Positions 24,433-36,396 of a DNA stretch of 64,000 bases are shown here, piece by piece. This DNA is from Tetracentron sinense (taxonomy: Eukaryota > Streptophyta > Magnoliopsida > Trochodendrales > Trochodendraceae): contig CM026551.1 of the NCBI GenBank assembly GCA_015143295.1, forward strand, positions 13,069,827 through 13,133,826. Reading direction: 5' to 3'. The notes below the pieces were generated by a model. It made no database searches. It was not told the DNA's origin and saw only the letters and a program-made list of their open reading frames with translations. Position numbers and translations under genes: made by a program. Position 1 is the first letter of the stretch; every line of letters starts with the position of its first letter.

Positions 24433-26195
24433 AAATGTCATCTTGCAAGAGTGACTAATTGAACCGCCTCTACGGAGACACCTCACTGGTTCCCCAATCT
24501 CGTGGGATGCATGTCCCTGCATGTATACTGGTTGCAATGCAAGCCTGAATCACCTTCTGGGCGTCCTGAAGGCGTAATTTCTGACAGGCACTATACTGGT
24601 TGCAATCTGAAGGGCTACTAATACTATACCATTTGCTACTTTCAACCTATCTTGCATATTTTGAGAAATCGAAATGCTACTGAGACTGGCAACTGCCAAA
24701 TTTAGCAGATGCTATTAATTTCAAAAGTCTAGGCCTTTACTAACACCAACCTGACTTGTTTTAAGGCACAATCCCATCTATTTGGGGCAAGCCTGCCTTG
24801 GTAGAATTTCTCTTTGAAACTACAAGACTGGGGAGAGGTAATGAATTATAAAAAAGAATCTGACATATCCTCAATTCACTATCCACCACTGTAGCAGCTT
24901 TTACTCACCTTCAGGATGCTAAATACTGTGACCGCTGCGCCCGTCCTATGGAAATTACTGAATGCAGGCAAACTCTCCCCAGCTTTGTCTGCCTGTAGTT
25001 GGTGATCTGGGTATCCTCCAGAAATTAATACCCATCTGTATGGCCGAAATGCTGAGAGGTTGGGAATCACTATATATTTTTACGAATGAATAGAAACCGT
25101 CTTGGATGAAACATACTTGTAATTGTCTTAAGGTGCTTTTTTCATCAACCTTAAAAAGCATAATATCTGGTCAACAAACAATGCTGACTGCAGAGGGTCA
25201 CATATATTTTTTTCAGGTTCTCTCCCCAAGTAAAATGGATTTCATCTAAGTACAAAATTGCTTTATCCTATGATGTTAATGAGGGCTAAGCAGGTTGAAC
25301 AATGCATCAAATGTACTAGCTAAATTCATCAAAGAACATCATTCCCTTGGCAAAATGGAGGGGCATCTGAGAGATATAGGTGAAACTCTAGAGCTATACA
25401 GGTTTCATAGATTATGCCGCAGCAAGCAAAAACAAACTCTTTGAAGAGTAAACTGCTTGAGATATGCCTTCACAAAGTTCAAGCCTTTGGCTGTAGATAT
25501 TTTGTCTGAAAAAAATTATGTTGTCCTTACACTGTAGTAGAGTTATCCCCATTTTCTTCGGCCTTCAAAGTTGGGCAACAGAGATTGTAGAATTACCTGT
25601 GGAAGGTTCTAATATCAGCCATTCTAAGGTTTATATGTATATATATTATATCATACAGAACCTTGCATGCACATATAAGTTAAAGTTAGTTATGGTTTGC
25701 CGCTTTCCATGTAAGCAGATGGGTTCAAGAAAACATAATGCATCAGGTGAAGCTTGCAAGACAGAAGTCAACTACTGTTACTTCTCTGCTGCAGCTATCC
25801 TCTGTTCTCCTGGACTGTCAGCACAGATATCATGGGCCAAAAAATGTAGTACTCACCACTGTTAATGATGACTTTCTTTGAAGTTGGAATTCACAAAACT
25901 AGTAATCCATATTAATTCAGATGATAAGTATGCTTCCTTTTTATTTATGTGCTCTGAGATCTTGAAATCTGCAAATTTAGTTTATAAGAATATTGGGTGA
26001 ACAGATCATGGTCTTGTAATGCAATGATCTCCTAGCGGGATGGAAATTCAGCCACCAAGTATTGCTCTGAACAAGTTGAGATGATATTTGTTTACTGTGT
26101 AACAGAATCGATGAGATTGAAGCCAAGAAGATCAAATACAAATGGCAACACTGTCACAAGCCACCTAATTGAGATAGCGAGATAAATGATTACTT
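23750..26195 (+). pseudogene. Kaurene synthase-like pseudogene, copy C
   Basis: Degenerate relatives of copy B exons lie in the correct order on the + strand: exon 3-like about 23790-23890 (SPYDTAW then a stop), exon 4-like 23985-24160, exon 5-like 24815-24965, exon 6-like 24995-25125, exon 8-like 25310-25460, exon 10-like 25570-25625, exon 11-like 25743-25925 (remnant of the ISWAKN and DDFFD region, frame broken) and exon 12-like 26030-26195. Equivalents of exons 1-2 and 13-14 were not found. Several stops and frameshifts interrupt it. It is far more diverged than A and B are from each other, so it is an older duplicate. It ends about 145 bp from the convergent HAD hydrolase stop codon. Confidence 0.85.
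24402..24430. repeat. (AT)n microsatellite
   Basis: About 14 AT units inside the KSL pseudogene. Confidence 0.85.
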
Positions 26196-26340
26196 CCTTC
26201 TTTTACTCCTCAATTTAAGGGAGGTGATATGAGTTGTGTCGAATGACAGTAGCTTACTTTTATCAGCAATTTAGTCATCATTCGTCGAAGGATCAAAGGA
26301 AGAAAGAAGTCTGACCGCCTTGGGGAAAGAAAGAAGCTCC

Positions 26341-27645
26341 TTAGCAAGATAAGTTCTCGGAAGTAAGCCAAGCTTGTGCAGCCGCTAGGTCAGGAATCAC
26401 AGTTGCGCCGGATTTCACCCAACTCTCAGCATCCGGTGTCTTAAATCTATCCACCAGCAATGCATGCATGCCCACGCTCCTTGCTGGCAGGTAGTCTTTA
26501 CGCAGGCTGTCCCCAATGTGTAGAGCTTCTTCAGGTGAAATATTTCCAGCCTTCTCTAGGGCAATCTCATAGATCCTCGGGTCCGGCTTTTCAACACCTT
26601 CAAGACCAGAGAAGACCCCAAAGTCCCACTCTGATCCCTGAATAAATAAAAGTATCGCATGAAAATTTCAGATTCCACATGTACAGCAAGCAAAGACAAG
26701 CATGACGGTAAAGAGATGTATGTTTCACAGGTCAAAGGCGTGCAATAACTCAAAAGTGGGCTTAAATGATCACAACAAATTTCTCTTGAGCAAACTAAGG
26801 ACGGTACTTATCGAAATATATTTGGAGTGGTTTTCCTTTTTGTTCCTATGTTTCTTTTAATCCCTGTCATTATAAAGGAAAGAGAAAAAACTACCCATGC
26901 CCACAATCCAATCAAATCAAATCAAATCAAGTTGATGGAGTTTCTTAGAGGTCTCTCATTAACACGATGAATCATTCAAAAATCAATCAAGTCTCAACTC
27001 AAATGAGTAAATTTGAAACTGGACAGAGTCGAGTGAACTATGTTGAGCTTTAAGTAGATGCCAAGAGTTCCAAAATCATTTTTGTTTACCTGGTTCAAAC
27101 CCAAGGCGGGAAGGATAACATCCTGATACCGGTATTCTGAATTGCTGACAATTCCAACAGTGAGTCCCTTTTCACGCACCCATCTTAGGAATGGTTGAGA
27201 ATCCGGGAAGATGTTATAAGGTGCAGATGAACCAAAAGCTGAGTATATGCGTCTGAACACCTTCTCAAATGTCTCCTCGTCGTAATCATATCCTGCCTGT
27301 CAGCAAAAAAAGTTCTGTTTCATAGCATTGTTGAGAAAGGCATAGATAAGAATAGACTGGGATGCAATGGTGTGGTCATATATCTACCTTGATAAAGGAG
27401 TCCCTCACACATGATTTCCACCAGACAATGTTGGGCATTTTTGCTGCATGGCCGAAACATGGATACCTTTTTGCCATGTCCTTGTATGCAATTTTGAAGC
27501 CCTCATGCATGCGTTTGTAGTCAGGACATGGCAATCCAACAGATTTGGCTGCCATGCAATAGTAGTCACCGAGTTCCCCTTTGTAAGATATAAGTGTACC
27601 GGTAACATCAATAGTGATACAGCGTAACTTCAACAAAATCGACAT
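26341..27645 (-). CDS. HDHD3: HAD-like hydrolase domain-containing protein 3 (253 aa)
   Basis: Coding exons on the minus strand: 27645-27388 (86 codons), 27296-27090 (69 codons) and 26637-26341 (98 codons plus TAA), all phase 0 with GT-AG junctions. HAD phosphatase motifs are in order: motif I IDVTGTL with nucleophile Asp13 (the usual second Asp is Thr, as in this subfamily), motif II IVSNS (Ser137-Ser139), motif III EKPDP with Lys172, motif IV HIGDSLRKD with Asp198 and Asp203. A cap domain lies between motifs I and II. Probably a soluble phosphohydrolase; the substrate is unknown for this family. The start is chosen because MSILLKLRCITIDVTGTL matches the family N-terminus and an acceptor lies just upstream. 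Convergent with KSL pseudogene C. Confidence 0.93.
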
Positions 27646-29014
27646 TTGTACTGGAAAAGAACACTTTAGAAATGTCTCTGGAACAACTTCTGTAAATATT
27701 ATATTACAATTATCAGAGGATCATTATGACACTAACTGATCATCTGGTTCACTCAGCTTCTTCAGTCGAGTCAGCGCTCCTGGATTGTGCATGTCAATAG
27801 CCTGGATGAAAAGATGCATCCAGATATTTTGAGTAAAATCGATAACGAGCAAACTAGTGAGCATCAATAATTTCAACTTAGGAATGAATCTGATTACACA
27901 CACCAAAACCATCATTGCCTTTTAATTGACAGAGAAGGCTACAACCTGAACATCTTAATTTGACCACCACATTTGAATGGGTTGACAACAACTACAAAAG
28001 CAGCAAAAGGACTTCTCTACCAAATCATAAGCGTCTCGTAAATGCCCCATTGCTTTATTAACCAGAGCTAAACGACTACTTAATTCAGTTAAGTAGCTCG
28101 ATGATTCCCCAATGGATATAGGCATAGTTTTTAAATCTTAAACGAATCAATGTTAAGAGAGTAAATTTGATTGAAATTGAATTCAAACCGTAAATCGTAG
28201 GACTCATTTTAAAATTTTAAATGATTTCTAAATAAATAAAATTAAGAAGAAAAAAAAGTTAGGAATAACAAAATTATCAATTATCTGCCTAATTACATAC
28301 ATATAAATTAATTTGAAGTCAAACAATGAAAATTTCCATTTCATTCATCCATATGTATTGCTTGAAATGTGTTTATCATTACTAGTAATGTTATTAAAAG
28401 CCAGCATAAGGGAATAAAATCATAAATTTTGAATAATTTGCTTCAAAATTCAGAAAAATGTGAAATATCTAAAAATTGAAGTAAATATTCCATAAAGTTA
28501 GATTTACTTCATTGCAAACCAAGCATGTACTTTAAGAAAATACTTTAACAGCTTTTCAACTAAGTTATTGTCACCAACTCTAAGACCTAAACAAGTTAGA
28601 AGAATTATAGAAACCACCTCGTCAATTCCACCAACCATAACGTTGATACTATAGTTGCAACTTATTTTTGATCGGTAAACAATCATATAATGTATATATA
28701 GAAAGAGAAATTACAGCAGTATGCAGAAGACAAAGTTTACTGATTAGTAAACTCCAACTCAAGACTATGGCATGGAAAGAAAAGATACTACAACCATAAA
28801 ACATCAAAAAAGACCAAAAGAGACATAAATCTCAATCTCAATCTCAATCCAGATACTCCTCCAAGTCAACGATTTCTCGTCAGATTGAACACCAATGAAG
28901 AATAAGATATCTGATGCTAGAACACAAACGAGGAGAGAGAGAGGTTATCCTATTAGTTTCATTTGTATCTTTTCACTCGTACTTATTTTGTATATCTTCT
29001 GTATGATTCACTTA

Positions 29015-30271
29015 GGTAGTATTTGGAAATTCTAGGAATTAGAGCTTATTCCAAGATTAGAGCTTTTTTTGAGAATAAAGACGTTTGGTAACGTTCAAAT
29101 AGACTAGGAAAAATTTTAGAAGTAGAGGCTTTCCCTCTAAAGTAATAAGTATATGGAAGGTTATTTTATGTATTAGACCTTATTCACTAAAGCGCTAAGC
29201 GATTTTCCATCAAACTTTTCGTCGATTTTAGGACAATATTGTCCACAAATAAAAACTCTATTTCCTCTTATTCTCCAATACCCACAAGTCATTTTTTCCA
29301 CTCATTCTCGTTTCAACACCAAAGAAAGGAAGAAAGGGGGGAATATTGAAAACTAAAGAAAGGGGGAATATACGAAGATCGTCGCTGCACCTCCAAAGAC
29401 AGTCGTCGTCACTAAGATCAAATTGCCGGTAATTTTTTTGTTGCCGTCACCGACACTACACATTCCTCTGGGGATTCTCTCGTTCACCGTTGCTCATTTT
29501 TTCAAGCTATATTGGGATTTCGTGTGGGATACCAGAGCAGAGGAGTACTTCAAGCACGCAATCCAGGTGGAGCTATCGGATACAGATTCGTTTAGCCGGT
29601 ACGCGAGCTTCTTATCTGCACTAAGAAGCTTCGAATGAGACATACTTGGAGGCCATAGACGCAAACCCGAGCAATAGTGCTCACACAGCGAATTATGCTC
29701 ATTTCCTGTAGAACACTGGAGGCAAGGATACTTTTACCCTCTTGGCACCCCTGATGACAACTACACGTAAATGAGATGGATACACCACAAGGTCCACAAT
29801 CACCGTCACTTTTCTCGCAGCTTGGATTTCGAGGATAAAAAATTATATAGAATATTTAATGGAATGATGGACACTGAAGAGAATCCTCCCAATTGTTTCT
29901 ATGTTTCTTTTTTCTTTTTCTTTTTCTTTTTTTCGGGGGGGAGGGGGAGGCTAAGAGGCGATCATCTGAAATGCAGAGTTTGCTTTCCGCTAATTTGGTG
30001 TAGCAACATAAGGCTGAAGAGGAATTCCCATTTACGGATCGAACGATTGCTGGGTTTATAGCCTACATAGTTTTTTTTTTTTTAAAGACTGTCATTGCTC
30101 CCCTTAGATAAGTTGTTATTTGTGTGTTTTAACAAACAGGTTAGTAAGAAATAAACTTTTAAATAAAAAAAGAAAAAGCAGACAAATCTAAAATAAATAG
30201 GTCTTATTTTCTTAAACTTAAGTTAACTAATTAATTCTTATTAAATTATAGCAAATTTTCCAAACGCCATC
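29015..30271. mobile_element. PIF/Harbinger-like element carrying a TPR-gene fragment
   Basis: Flanked by TTA on both sides (29012-29014 and 30272-30274). Ends GGTAGTATTTGGAAATT and, inverted, GATGGCGTTTGGAAAATTT, resembling the 59986-60312 MITE (GGTGGCGTTTGG). 1257 bp, no transposase seen. Inside, 29526-29765 is a captured host-gene fragment (separate entry). Confidence 0.6.
29526..29765 (+). pseudogene. Captured fragment of a plant TPR-protein gene
   Basis: Frame 1 reads RAEEYFKHAIQVELSDTDSF then SRYASFL, ending at a stop at 29636. A second frame continues ETYLEAIDANPSNSAHTANY followed by AHFL, a stop and NTGGKD. This is the tandem-TPR pattern of plant TPR proteins whose last repeats end in a YANFLWxTGGEDTC-type block. 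It is broken by a frameshift and stops. No introns are evident across it, but it is too short to decide between cDNA and genomic capture. Confidence 0.65.
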
Positions 30272-30514
30272 TTAATGTTTTTGAATCCTTAGGTCACATT
30301 ATCAGACATGAGTGAAACCATGGTGCAGTTATCAAAAACACTATGCTTTGTAACATGGTTCGAAAACCCAAAAACTCAACTCAAAAGTTAGCTAGGTCAT
30401 GTATCCAAAAAAATCGACTCAGTCTGACTTAGTATAGTTAAAAATATTTAATAACAAATATAATTATATAAAAAATTAGAAGAAAAAAGAATTAAAATAG
30501 AGGAAGAATGGGCA

Positions 30515-30516
<2 letters not shown>

Positions 30517-30546
<30 letters not shown>
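30517..30546. repeat. (GA)n microsatellite
   Basis: About 15 GA units in the 5'-UTR intron of the HAD gene. Confidence 0.85.
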
Positions 30547-30549
<3 letters not shown>

Positions 30550-33074
30550 ATATCTGTGGTCAAAGGCCTTCTCCTCCTTCATCTTGCATGATCCACAGCC
30601 GTAAACTTCTTGCAAATTGCAATGACAAGAAAAAAATCTACTCTTTAAAAATCTTTTATATACAAGTAAAATATACCTAAAAGCCCTTCACAATTTCTCA
30701 AATTACCCCAAGTTATCAGCCATATGCAACTTGATCGAGTTCACTAAGTCGAGTTCGCTTACTCAACCAAGTCACTCAAAAAATGAACCCTTCCTAGTTA
30801 CTGAGCAAGTCAAATCGACTCAACGAGTTTTTAAACCATTTTTTAGTGAAACCGCATTCTTCAGCTCACTCATACCCCCACTAGGCTTGTTAAATGGCTT
30901 GTTCAGTACCAGGTTGACACTTTTTAGAGGACAAAACAACTTAATAACTATGTATTTCAGTCATAAGAGTAGTTATTTAATTATCAAGACACAACTTTTC
31001 CCCTAATATCTGTAGACTCTATACATATAAACAAATCCTATTCAAGAAGGAATACAACTCATCCAAATATCTTAGATAGGCTCAGCACTTAACTTGTTCA
31101 GGATCAGACTGAAGCATTTAGAGGACAAAAACAAATTAATATCAATATGTCTTCTCTAATAAGTGTAGATAATCCTTGTATAAAGTATCAAATACGTAAG
31201 ACTCAATTTTAGTCAAGGGATATCATAAAACTAACCAAAATATCCTATTTAGTTAAGACAATATTTCATTTCTTATGCTTAGAGACTCTAGCTAGCTATT
31301 AAGGTAAGGACTTTGGCCTTCTGAACGAGGTCAAATTATCTTGTATAGGGCACATAAGAGATTGCTACAGAAATGGGTGATTCTGAAAGAGCTAAGAGGT
31401 GGTTCAACTGTCATACCTCCTTTTGGCAAGAATTCCCAACAAACAATGAGACAGTTCATTTAACCATGATTCTGCACAAACTCCTTCATGAACAGGTTAA
31501 TAGTTTAGCATATAAAATAGGGAAATCCTCGAGCACAATCATGTAGTTCTCTAGAGATCTTACATGCAATAAACTAACCATTCCAAGCTTTGTTCTTGCA
31601 TATCCTTTTTATTATAACTTCACGTATTTGTAGTACACAATTTTTTTATCGCAATCTGAAAAGGACAGCATCCTTATAAGAAATAAAAAAAGACTTTTCC
31701 AATATATAAGTCAACTCTGATTTCATAAGCGAGATACTGAAATTGTTCTTGATTTCTAGCCTAGTCAGGAACTGTACTCTTCATTTTATATTAGATCACT
31801 AGCCTCAATGCTACATACATAATGAGTAGTGAAAAGATACATAAAGTAAGAAGCATTAGCCTCCTCCTCTAGTGGGTACTGAAAAAATTAGGTATAAATC
31901 ATTAGAACGGAAAAAACCACTTCAACAGATGACGAGTGCTGAAGGAGCAGATTAACAGATTTTTCAACCATTGCCATTGTAGTTTATAAAACTAATTCAA
32001 TCCATTATTTTCTGTTTATTCATATATATGCGAGGGATGAGAAAGAGTCTCATTCTAGCTATTGGATTGAACTAGGCAAGAAGTGGGTCTCTCATGATCA
32101 GGTCATTCAAAGATCAGGCATCAACAACACCCTCCTAGAGCCAAATGTTAGCAAACAATAAATCAGCATGAAGAATCATGTCGATTTCAAATTGCATTGA
32201 GCAAATCTTAGACACTACAAGTTCTATCAAAGTAAGATTCCCAAATAGACCAAACTCGCTATAAACTCAGAGTATAACTTTCTCATCAAACAGAATGATC
32301 AGACATCATTTGCAAACTGTGGAGTACTAAGTGAAAAAACCCAAGAAGGGAAATGCTCAGAAAACTGTAGTCCAACTCAAACAAAACGAAACAGAACCAG
32401 ATTTCAGACATCCTCAGAAGCCCAAGTCAGAATTATAAATTTAAAAAAAAAATGGATGGATTACCTATCAGTAAGAGTAAGATAGAGATCCTGCAAAACC
32501 ATTTACATTCTCTGAATCATTTCTAGCTTGATATAGAGCAAATCATAACACCCAAAAAAAAAAGTTTCAAAATAAAAGAAAGAAATAGCAACCATTAAAG
32601 AATCAGCAACATAGATTGAATCTCTCTCCAAAAAAACAGATAAACCCAACAAGATATCAACAACAGGGATCTCTTAAATTTCAGTAGAGTAAGATATGGA
32701 GAGAGGAGGACCTACAAAGCAGTGATCGAGTTCTCGCTCGATTTAGCTCAAATGACTACATAGAAAAAGCAAAAACAAAAATTAAAGAAGGATTTTTAAC
32801 ATACCCAGAAGCTCAAATCGATAGAAAACAGAGTTGCTTCGACGAAATCGTAATTTATGAATGGAACCCGAAGTAGAATAAGAAGAAGAAAGAGAGAGAG
32901 ACATTTTTCAACGTGATTTAATTTTAAAAAAACTATGGACGCGTGCCAGTGGTATTTTTAACAACAGTATCAGGTTTTTTTTCTTTTCTGTTTTTGGTGC
33001 AATGTATCAGGTTTTTGATAACCTAAACCCAACCACCACCTTTTGTTGCCTTGCCTCCATTTCACTCAAATCTG

Positions 33075-33212
33075 CTTTGGTGTGTTTTTTGGTTCGAGAT
33101 ATACGGTTAGGTGTTAGCATTAGCATATGTTCTGAGAGTATATACAAACTCGGAAATGGAACCCGTACCTTCCCTCAAAGCAGGTGATACACTACCATTG
33201 GGACAAAGTCCT
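33075..33212 (-). mobile_element. tRNA-derived SINE, degraded
   Basis: On the minus strand: A-box-like CCCAATGGTAGTGTATCACC, B-box-like GGTTCCATTTCCG, and the family tail CCTAACCGTATATC. Same tail as the SINEs at 43961-44127, 53545-53722 and 57579-57681. Confidence 0.6.
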
Positions 33213-33258
33213 GTTGTGTAAATCTGCTTTGTTGAGTTGTGAACAAGTAACCCCAACC

Positions 33259-33928
33259 TAGGGCCGTCGAAAGGGACAGAGCCAGGCCGGGCCTAAGTCT
33301 TACTGGGCCTGGTTTCACTTGGTCTTTGAAGGCCTGAACTAGCTACGCCCAAGTCTTACCCTCAAGGATCAGTCCCTAAAGATTAGTGAATGAAAATTTT
33401 AAGAATTAGTCTATGGATACTCCCAAAGTGTACTCCCATATTTACTCTCAAATCCTAACCGTTTATCTCAATTATTAAACAGTTAGGATTAGAGCTGATG
33501 TGGCATTAGAAAAGGCAAAATAAACCAACTCAAATCATGGCCCTTAGTAGAACCGGTTATAAACGGTTAAGATTAGGGAGTATATTTGGGAGTACCCATA
33601 GACTGACTCAAATTTTAAATCATAGCATGATTTTTAAGCCCTAAGTAGGGCCGGGCTCAATAAATGGAAGCCCAACCCAATCCTATATTTTTATATAATA
33701 TTAATTTATCCTTTTAATCTAAGTATTGAAATGTAGGCTTTTTTTGGCTATGTATAATAACATTTTCACTTTTAATGATAATTTTTTTAATTCAAACAAC
33801 ATGCTTTCAAAAAGAAAAAATTAGAAGCCCCATTCCGGCTGTATTAGGGGTGGGGCTAGGGCTCAACACTTTCCACTTAAGACTCGGCCTAGACAACCCC
33901 TAGCCCCACCGGACCATTTACAGTCCTA
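33259..33928. mobile_element. Degraded hAT-like element with nested MITE
   Basis: The left end TAGGGCCGTCGAAAGGG and inverted right end TAGGACTGTAAATGG are imperfect hAT-type termini. The interior is rich in GGCCGGGCC-type words. No target duplication was found. The MITE at 33408-33604 lies inside it. Confidence 0.4.
33408..33604. mobile_element. About 200-bp TIR MITE, copy 1 of 2
   Basis: The left end AGTCTATGGATACTCCCAAA is mirrored on the right by TTTGGGAGTACCCATAGACT. The centre has paired CCTAACCGTTTAT and ATAAACGGTTAAG. The second copy is at 51144-51340. Confidence 0.8.
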
Positions 33929-34800
33929 GTAGTATAGATAAATGTTTTCCTCTATCAATCGTAATCAGAACTCAGGAAGTTCATTGACTTTCATAAGCTT
34001 TGATCCAAAAACAGGAGTGATAGTGGGAAATATGGCAGAATGAGCATCTAGGCCCATTTGGCATCAGTCCCAAGGAACAATTCTATATTGCCTGGGAATA
34101 GTCTCAGGGAATACTTGCAAAAAAAAAAAAGGCACATATCTTACCCTAGATCAAGATGGGGCTGCTTCCCTACAGTCACATCTCAGAGAACCCATCTCAC
34201 TTGAGGATCCAGGCTTGTGTAATTACTGTTGTTCACAATCTGTAAAGGACTTACAAGCTCTGAATGTCCTCTTTTGTTAAGGACTTATGGCATAACTTCT
34301 ACAGTACCTGTTTGAACAATCGCCCATCTTCATTTGAACATTCTTCCAGATCTTTAGACTATAATAATAGGCTAGCAGTGCATTAGTCCCCACAATATGT
34401 CATGGAATATGATTTATTTTGAAAATTGTACTGCATGCATCAACTTTGAACAGACCCATGAATAGAGAAGAAAAACATACATGTTTTTTGGGCACAGATC
34501 CTTTTACTAACATATAAATGCCCGCAACCAAGTCTAAAACCATAGATCAGTGCAAGCATACTAACATAAGGAGTGTGTCAGAGCAGAATAATTTCAAGAG
34601 AAAAACCACAGCAAATGTATATCAAATGTCATTAAAGATAATGATCCTACACTTCAATCCTTCCATCTATTATAAGATGAATCATCAAACATGTGGCTCT
34701 GAAAGTGCTTTTCCCATTAAGCATACGATTTAACACATGAAGAGAGAGTCCAAACCTGTCCTGACACTAATCAAAAGACAGTAACAGAAAAAATGGAGCT

Positions 34801-35553
34801 TTAAGAAGCTTCTGCAGCAGGTTGGGTCACTCCAAACTTCACCAACAACTTACTCAGGGATTCAGGCGAGCAAACCTGGTACTTCACTTTCCCAGAAGGT
34901 GAGAGAAAGACCTCGGCCAGTTCGAGCTTATCTGAAGTCAGACTTGTGCTATCCATTGTCTTACTCAGCACCTTTAGTGCAAGCTGAACTGCCTCCTCCC
35001 TCGTAATATCATCCTTGTAGTCCTGCTTAAGCATTGACTGGGCGGCCTGGTTGTTCGCCCCAATTGCTGCAGCCTTCCAACCACCATAGTTTCCACTTGG
35101 GTCACTCATGTACAGCTGGAAACCAAAATTTTTATCCCAACCTGCAAAAAGAAATGAGACGCCAAATGGACGGAGCCCGCCAAATTGCGTGTAGCCTTGC
35201 TTGGTATCGCAGAGAGATTGAACTAGCTGTTCAACAGGCATCGGCTCTTGGTAAGAAAAAACGTAGCGTTGAGCTTGAACTCTGGCCGTGTTGATTAGGA
35301 TGTTGGCATCAGACATTATTCCAGCCACAGCACATGCAACATGGTCATCAATTTTGTACATCTTCTCAGTGGATGTTGAGGTTTGGAGGAGTTTGGAAGT
35401 GACCTTCTTTTCGCCAACCAAGACAACCCCATCTTTTGATAATACCCCAATTGCACTTCCTGCATTTCCAATGGCCTCCATTGCATACTCGACTTGGTAT
35501 AGACGACCTTCCGGAGAGAATATCGTCGTGCGGCTATCATACCTCCGAGACAT
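34801..35553 (-). CDS. PAC1: 20S proteasome alpha-4 (alpha type-4) subunit, 250 aa
   Basis: Single-exon CDS (ATG at 35551-35553, TAA at 34801-34803). Structural alpha-ring subunit of the 20S proteasome core (cytosol and nucleus). The N-terminus [20 protein letters not shown] continuing VEYAMEAI is the alpha-subunit signature that gates substrate entry. The body shows GVVLVGEKK, the hydrophobic core [10 protein letters not shown] and [16 protein letters not shown]. The length equals that of plant PAC1 proteins, and no internal damage is seen. A 12-nt leader segment (35565-35554) is preceded by a strong acceptor (TTTTTTTCCCCAG), so an intron probably splits the 5' UTR; the first exon was not identified. 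The 3' UTR lies below 34800. Confidence 0.97.
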   Translation of the reverse strand: MSRRYDSRTTIFSPEGRLYQVEYAMEAIGNAGSAIGVLSKDGVVLVGEKKVTSKLLQTSTSTEKMYKIDDHVACAVAGIMSDANILINTARVQAQRYVFSYQEPMPVEQLVQSLCDTKQGYTQFGGLRPFGVSFLFAGWDKNFGFQLYMSDPSGNYGGWKAAAIGANNQAAQSMLKQDYKDDITREEAVQLALKVLSKTMDSTSLTSDKLELAEVFLSPSGKVKYQVCSPESLSKLLVKFGVTQPAAEAS

Positions 35554-35565
35554 TTTTATGTATCA

Positions 35566-36392
35566 CTGGGGAAAAAAAGAGATACCAGGTAAAAGAAAGA
35601 AAATACTGAAATGGACGAATTATCAGGTTTTGTGAAAAAAGTTTGGAACACATTAATAGTTGAAAATGAATAAAGAAAAAAAGGGCAAAAGCAGGAGAAC
35701 CCAAGCTTGGCAAGATTGCCATCAATTATTCAACATCAGTAAGAGAAAACGAGAGCAATTTGGTAACAGAAAATTCTTAATGGAAGAGATACAAAAACAC
35801 ATAGAAATGGAAGAAATTACATTTCAGTTAAAAAAAACTCTCATCAAATAATTCAAAACATCGAAACTGTCAAATGAAGAAGAAGATTAAGAAGCACAAA
35901 TCCCAATTATAACAATGATTTTGTATAAAATACTTTTTCTGTGCAAACCAATACTTGAGACCGTTAAAACCACTTATCTAAATTACTGTATGGTACTGCC
36001 AATCTTTTTCAATAAATTACAATCCATTGTTTTGGAATAGAATGGCAGAGCATGATTTGTGTTGCAGACCCCAAATATTAGGATAAGTCACCGAAGAATA
36101 TGTATCACCTATTTGGTTGCCAAGAAAATAGGTGAAAACAGGGAAAAGAATTTTTCAAAAAATTGGTTTTTCCTAGTACAACTCTTAGTTTTGTGTATGT
36201 TTTTTTTTTCAATTTTCTTTTCGTTTCTCTATTTTCACATATCATCTCGGCAACCAAACGACTCTATTCAAAGAGAGACAACTTCATATTTCCACAAATT
36301 GCAGGGAGAGAGAGAGAGAGAGAGAGATCTTTGTGTTTAATGAATCTAAGGGAAACAATGGACCTGTCATACATGTAAGTGGCTAAGGAATA
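35566..36392. other. Upstream region of the proteasome gene
   Basis: AT-rich. Contains the fold-back MITE at 36110-36260 about 560 bp from the start codon and a (GA)n run at 36306-36329. The promoter and first UTR exon of the proteasome gene should lie here but cannot be placed. Confidence 0.4.
36110..36260. mobile_element. Short fold-back MITE, copy 2 of 3
   Basis: Arms ATTTGGTTGCCAAGAAAATA and the inverse CATCTCGGCAACCAAACG around a TTAGTTTTGTG-like centre. Same family as 5542-5684 and 61754-61896. Lies upstream of the proteasome gene. Confidence 0.7.
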
Positions 36393-36396
36393 AGGA

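Larger units (their letters stand above)
27646..32920 (-). other. 5' UTR and long 5'-UTR intron(s) of the HAD hydrolase gene
   Basis: A likely first non-coding exon is about 32920-32805 on the minus strand, with donor CTTCTGG/GTATG and a CT-rich (Y-patch-like) 5' part. A second UTR exon is likely at about 27801-27731 (acceptor TTCATCCAG, donor GATCA/GTTAG), containing an ATG that opens a 22-codon frame if unspliced. The acceptor before the start codon is ATTTACAG or TTTTCCAG (27646-27695). The 5 kb intron is otherwise AT-rich and holds the 29015-30271 element and a (GA)n run at 30517-30546. Exon assignments are inferred. Confidence 0.55.

Noticed and set aside
35034-35635. Plus-strand open frames opposite the proteasome gene
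   Set aside because: Antisense shadows of a well-conserved coding sequence.
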